Positions 61,524-64,000 of a stretch of DNA of 64,000 bases are shown here, piece after piece (within the stretch, counting starts at the first letter, position 1; every line of letters begins with the position of its first letter). Below the pieces are notes generated by a model. That model searched no databases. It saw nothing but the letters and a program-made list of their open reading frames with translations, and had not been told where the DNA came from. Origin of the DNA: Microlunatus endophyticus (GTDB taxonomy: Bacteria; Actinomycetota; Actinomycetes; Propionibacteriales; Propionibacteriaceae); the NCBI RefSeq assembly GCF_014646195.1, contig NZ_BMMZ01000001.1, positions 710,679 through 774,678 of the forward strand. The letters are read 5' to 3'. Position numbers and translations under genes: made by a program.

Positions 61524-61529
61524 ACTCTA
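61524..61529 (-). promoter_or_regulatory. -10 element of the DUF4235 gene
   Basis: TAGAGT on the minus strand is followed by 6 bases and ATG 61517; no ribosome binding site. Leaderless transcript inferred. Confidence 0.45.
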
Positions 61530-61571
61530 CCGTCGTGTCCGGCCGACTTCTGTGGATCGGTCGGCTGCGCG

Positions 61572-61577
61572 TACCGT
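61572..61577 (+). promoter_or_regulatory. -10 element of the DUF3093-dut-DUF3710-OB operon
   Basis: TACCGT is followed by 6 bases and GTG 61584; no ribosome binding site. Leaderless transcript inferred. It would drive the four overlapping genes that follow. Confidence 0.5.
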
Positions 61578-61583
61578 TGCACC

Positions 61584-62156
61584 GTGTCAGCAAGTCCCGA
61601 TCAGCCTCCCGAACACAGTGCTCGCCCCTTGTACAGGGAGCGGCTGTGGGTGCCGGTCGGCTGGTGGGTTCTCACCGGGCTGTTCGCGTTGTCGCTGCTG
61701 ATCGCGGTGCTGTTCTATCTCGGGCCGGCCTGGGGCCTCGGGTCCGGGGTGCTGGTGATGGTCGTGATGGGCGGGGCCTTCCTGCGCTACGGCCGTGAAG
61801 AGGTACGGGTTGAGCGCGACCGGCTGTGGGTCGGCGGCGCGAACATCGAGTGGCCGTACATCGCCCAGGTGCGGGTGCTGGACGAGCACGCGACCCGCCG
61901 GCGCCGTGGGCCGGATTCGGATGCCCGCGCCTACCTGGTGCTGCGGCCATATCTCAACCGGGCGGTCGAGGTGACCATCGCCGACCGGACCGATCCGACG
62001 CCGTACTGGCTGATCAGTTCGCGTCGGCCGCAGCGGCTGGCAGAAGCGATCGCATCGCGGTTCGGCGCCGACGAGACGAACGCGAGTGCCGATGCAGGTG
62101 CGGATGCGGTCGTACGCCCCCAAGTGTCCCCACCCCGAGATACCGTTGAATCGTGA
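61584..62156 (+). CDS. DUF3093 family membrane protein
   Basis: 190 residues. Two hydrophobic segments ([25 protein letters not shown] is a longer pair with [17 protein letters not shown]) follow a short cytosolic start; the C-terminal soluble part contains [19 protein letters not shown] and [20 protein letters not shown]. This is the DUF3093 family (Rv2698 type), function unknown. The stop overlaps the dut start by 4 bases (GTGA), so translation is coupled. Confidence 0.9.
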   Translation: MSASPDQPPEHSARPLYRERLWVPVGWWVLTGLFALSLLIAVLFYLGPAWGLGSGVLVMVVMGGAFLRYGREEVRVERDRLWVGGANIEWPYIAQVRVLDEHATRRRRGPDSDARAYLVLRPYLNRAVEVTIADRTDPTPYWLISSRRPQRLAEAIASRFGADETNASADAGADAVVRPQVSPPRDTVES

Positions 62157-62722
62157 CTGAGACAACCTCCGGCGAGGAGCGAGGACCCGGTTCCGGGATC
62201 GGCTCCCAGAGCGCGGAAGGGGTTGACGTGGTCGAGGTGCAGTTGCTGCTCCTCGACCCGGGGTTACCTGCGCCCAGCTACGCGCGGCCGGGTGACGCGG
62301 GCGCCGATCTGCACCTGGTCAGCGACACCATCTTGGAGCCGGGGGAGCGACGCCTGGTCGGCACCGGAGTGGCGATCGCATTGCCCGCCGGCTATGTCGG
62401 TCTGGTGCACCCGCGGTCCGGCATGGCTGCCACCCACGGTCTCAGCATCGTCAACGCTCCGGGCACCGTTGACGCCGGCTATCGGGGCGAGATCAAGGTG
62501 TGTCTGATCAACACCGATCCGTCTACGCCCATCAAACTGTCCCGCGGGGATCGCATCGCTCAGCTGGTCATTCAGCGGGTAAGTCGAGCGGAGTTCGTAA
62601 CGGTGTCACAATTGCCCGGGTCCATCCGCGGATCGGACGGCTACGGGTCGACCGGCGGGATGCCGGCCGCGGCCGGTGCGGCCTCGCACCAGCCGGACAG
62701 CACACAGGAGAAGAATCGATGA
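62153..62722 (+). CDS. dut: dUTP diphosphatase
   Basis: 189 residues, trimeric dUTPase. All five motifs are present: [31 protein letters not shown] (with catalytic Asp), [11 protein letters not shown] and GSDGYGSTG. It hydrolyses dUTP to dUMP and PPi. The N-terminus is about 35 residues longer than needed; GTG 62228 ([10 protein letters not shown]) is an alternative, but the 4-base overlap with the preceding gene favours 62153. It also overlaps the DUF3710 gene by 4 bases (ATGA). Confidence 0.95.
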   Translation: MTETTSGEERGPGSGIGSQSAEGVDVVEVQLLLLDPGLPAPSYARPGDAGADLHLVSDTILEPGERRLVGTGVAIALPAGYVGLVHPRSGMAATHGLSIVNAPGTVDAGYRGEIKVCLINTDPSTPIKLSRGDRIAQLVIQRVSRAEFVTVSQLPGSIRGSDGYGSTGGMPAAAGAASHQPDSTQEKNR

Positions 62723-63513
62723 TCTTTCGCTCGCGACGGCGGCGAAATGACTCCGAGGTGACCGAGGACCCGGCTCTCGACGAGACCGCCGCGGCTGCCG
62801 AGGACGCTGAGGTCGACGACTCGTCGGCGTCGGACTCGGTCGACTCGGTCGACTCGGTCGACAAGGAGAATGCGACCCCGACCCTGGCCGAGTTGGACGC
62901 CCAGGAGTGGCGCGACCTCGGTCCGTACGACGTCGCCGACGTGGACACCGACAGCCTGGAGGACGAGCTCGAGGCCGGCCGCCGGATCGATCTGGGCAGC
63001 CTTGTGCTTGCCGCCGGTGATGGCGCCGAATTGCGGCTGCAGGTCGACGAGGCCAGTCAGCAGGTGGTCTCGGCGATGTTGATGCGTGGCGACTCCGCAC
63101 TGGAGGTCGGTGCCTTCGCCGCACCGCGCAGCGGCGGCCTGTGGGCCGAGATCCGGGACGAGTTGGTCCAGGCCGCCCACGAGGCGGGCGGCTCGGCCGA
63201 TCTGGTCGCCGGTCCGTTTGGAGTCGAGCTGCGGCGTTTGCTGCCGGTCCGCTCGCCGGACGGGCAGGAGGGCTACCAGCCGTCACGGATGTGGGTCGCG
63301 GAGGGCCCGCGCTGGATGCTGCGCGGGATCGTCTACGGCCAGGCCGCGCTCGAGGACGGTCTCGACGGCGCGGTCGCCGGTTTCCTGGAAGCCTTCCGGA
63401 TGATCGTCGTCCGCCGCGGCGACGAAGCCATGGCACCGGGAGATCTGCTCCCGCTGTCTCTTCCCGAGAATGCCACTCCGGCCGACGTGCCGGATGAATC
63501 AGGAGAGGCCTGA
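62719..63513 (+). CDS. DUF3710 family protein
   Basis: 264 residues. Very acidic N-terminal tail with SVDSVDSVD, then a conserved globular domain: [81 protein letters not shown] and [22 protein letters not shown]. This is DUF3710 (Rv2696c type), function unknown, found beside dut across actinobacteria. Start ATG 62719 overlaps the dut stop; its own stop overlaps the next ATG by 1 base. Confidence 0.92.
   Translation: MIFRSRRRRNDSEVTEDPALDETAAAAEDAEVDDSSASDSVDSVDSVDKENATPTLAELDAQEWRDLGPYDVADVDTDSLEDELEAGRRIDLGSLVLAAGDGAELRLQVDEASQQVVSAMLMRGDSALEVGAFAAPRSGGLWAEIRDELVQAAHEAGGSADLVAGPFGVELRRLLPVRSPDGQEGYQPSRMWVAEGPRWMLRGIVYGQAALEDGLDGAVAGFLEAFRMIVVRRGDEAMAPGDLLPLSLPENATPADVPDESGEA
62833..62859 (+). 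repeat. Three tandem copies of GACTCGGTC
   Basis: Nine-base units at 62833, 62842 and 62851 encode Asp-Ser-Val three times in the acidic tail of the DUF3710 protein. Confidence 0.9.
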
Positions 63514-63917
63514 TGAGTACGGATCCGCAGGTCGGCCCACGCGCCGACGCGGAACAACGCCGTGGACTGGTGCGCCGAGCCCTGCGGCGGCTGGCGTCGT
63601 CCAATGCCGAGTTGCAGGACGAGGACCGCCAGCGGGTGGTGCGCGAAGCGGGCGCGATGCCGATCAGCACCTGCGGCGATCGCCAGCTGGTCGACCTGTG
63701 TGGCGACGTCGCCACCGTGACCATCAATCCGCACGGCGGCAAGCCGGCGCTGGAGGTGGAACTGCGCGACGGGTCGGGGTCGGTGACGCTGGTCTGGCTG
63801 GGGCGGCGCAAGATCCCCGGTATCGAGCCCGGACGCAACATCCGGGTGGCGGGTCGGCTGAGCTGTTCGGCCAACGGCCATCGGGTGCTGTTCAACCCGC
63901 GTTACGAGTTGCTCTGA
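63513..63917 (+). CDS. OB-fold nucleic-acid-binding protein
   Basis: 134 residues. A helical N-terminus is followed by an OB-fold (LVDLCGDVATVTINPHGGKPALEVELRDGSGSVTLVWLGRRKIPGIEPGRNIRVAGRL) of the tRNA-anticodon/RecG-wedge type. It corresponds in order to Rv2694c. Last gene of the DUF3093 operon seen here. Function unknown; nucleic-acid binding is inferred from the fold. The 83 bases to the window edge show no complete gene. Confidence 0.9.
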   Translation: MSTDPQVGPRADAEQRRGLVRRALRRLASSNAELQDEDRQRVVREAGAMPISTCGDRQLVDLCGDVATVTINPHGGKPALEVELRDGSGSVTLVWLGRRKIPGIEPGRNIRVAGRLSCSANGHRVLFNPRYELL

Positions 63918-64000
63918 GGTGTGCGCGGCCAGCTAGTGTCGCGCGTCTGAAGTTCGTTGACGGGTGGCGTGAGGCAGGATTTCGTCGGCGGGTTTGGTCC

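Overview
The window is high-GC DNA (a core line such as 20041-20100 is 43/60 G+C) from an actinobacterium. Lineage markers are sepH, the DUF4193/DUF4235/DUF3093/dut/DUF3710/OB-fold block, DUF5998, an actinobacterial ferrochelatase with cysteine-rich tail, an Ig-like/YkuD L,D-transpeptidase and many genes whose start codon sits 6-8 bases after a -10 hexamer (leaderless style). The number of glycoside hydrolases suggests a soil Propionibacteriaceae such as Microlunatus; that genus guess is inference only.

Layout. 1-2.0 kb: a cut-off DUF559 nuclease-like gene and, divergently, a formylglycine-generating enzyme. 2.1-6.0 kb: an arabinan-degrading pair (GH51 arabinofuranosidase and secreted GH43 arabinanase) behind a palindromic operator candidate. 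6.0-16.4 kb: housekeeping block (GNAT/acyl-CoA ligase fusion, DUF5998, phosphodiesterase, thymidine kinase, serine hydrolase, rhodanese, GIY-YIG nuclease, SepH). 16.7-18.4 kb: a GT61-like protein. 18.5-22.0 kb: a ChlI-like AAA ATPase/VWA pair.

22.1-39.3 kb: a cell-surface glycopolymer locus with two methyltransferases, two LicD proteins carrying discoidin-like N-termini, a sulfotransferase-like protein, a fused GT2-CDP-glycerol polymerase, a second CDP-glycerol transferase, an isolated N-terminal half of such an enzyme, a GT2, a third methyltransferase, a GT2-like protein with a histone-H1-like tail and a pyruvyltransferase-like protein. Together they look able to build and decorate a teichoic-acid-like polymer. 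Parts are much lower in GC (28/60 in 24781-24840) and the locus lacks an octamer that is common elsewhere in the window, so it was probably acquired as a unit. No exporter or ligase is present.

39.3-52.3 kb: carbohydrate catabolism (SDR protein, GH95 fucosidase, zinc alcohol dehydrogenase, GH38 mannosidase, then ferrochelatase, then a uronate-dehydrogenase-like SDR, a GH42-like protein of unknown specificity and a sugar isomerase). 52.4-60.5 kb: NfeD/SPFH membrane pair, L,D-transpeptidase, a sugar-isomerase/hydroxyacid-dehydrogenase operon, glycerate kinase and an S9 peptidase. 60.7-64 kb: the conserved DUF4193-to-OB-fold block, in the same order as the Mycobacterium tuberculosis Rv2699c-Rv2694c region as I remember it.

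No rRNA, tRNA, CRISPR array, prophage or insertion sequence was seen. All gaps between genes are 300 bases or shorter.
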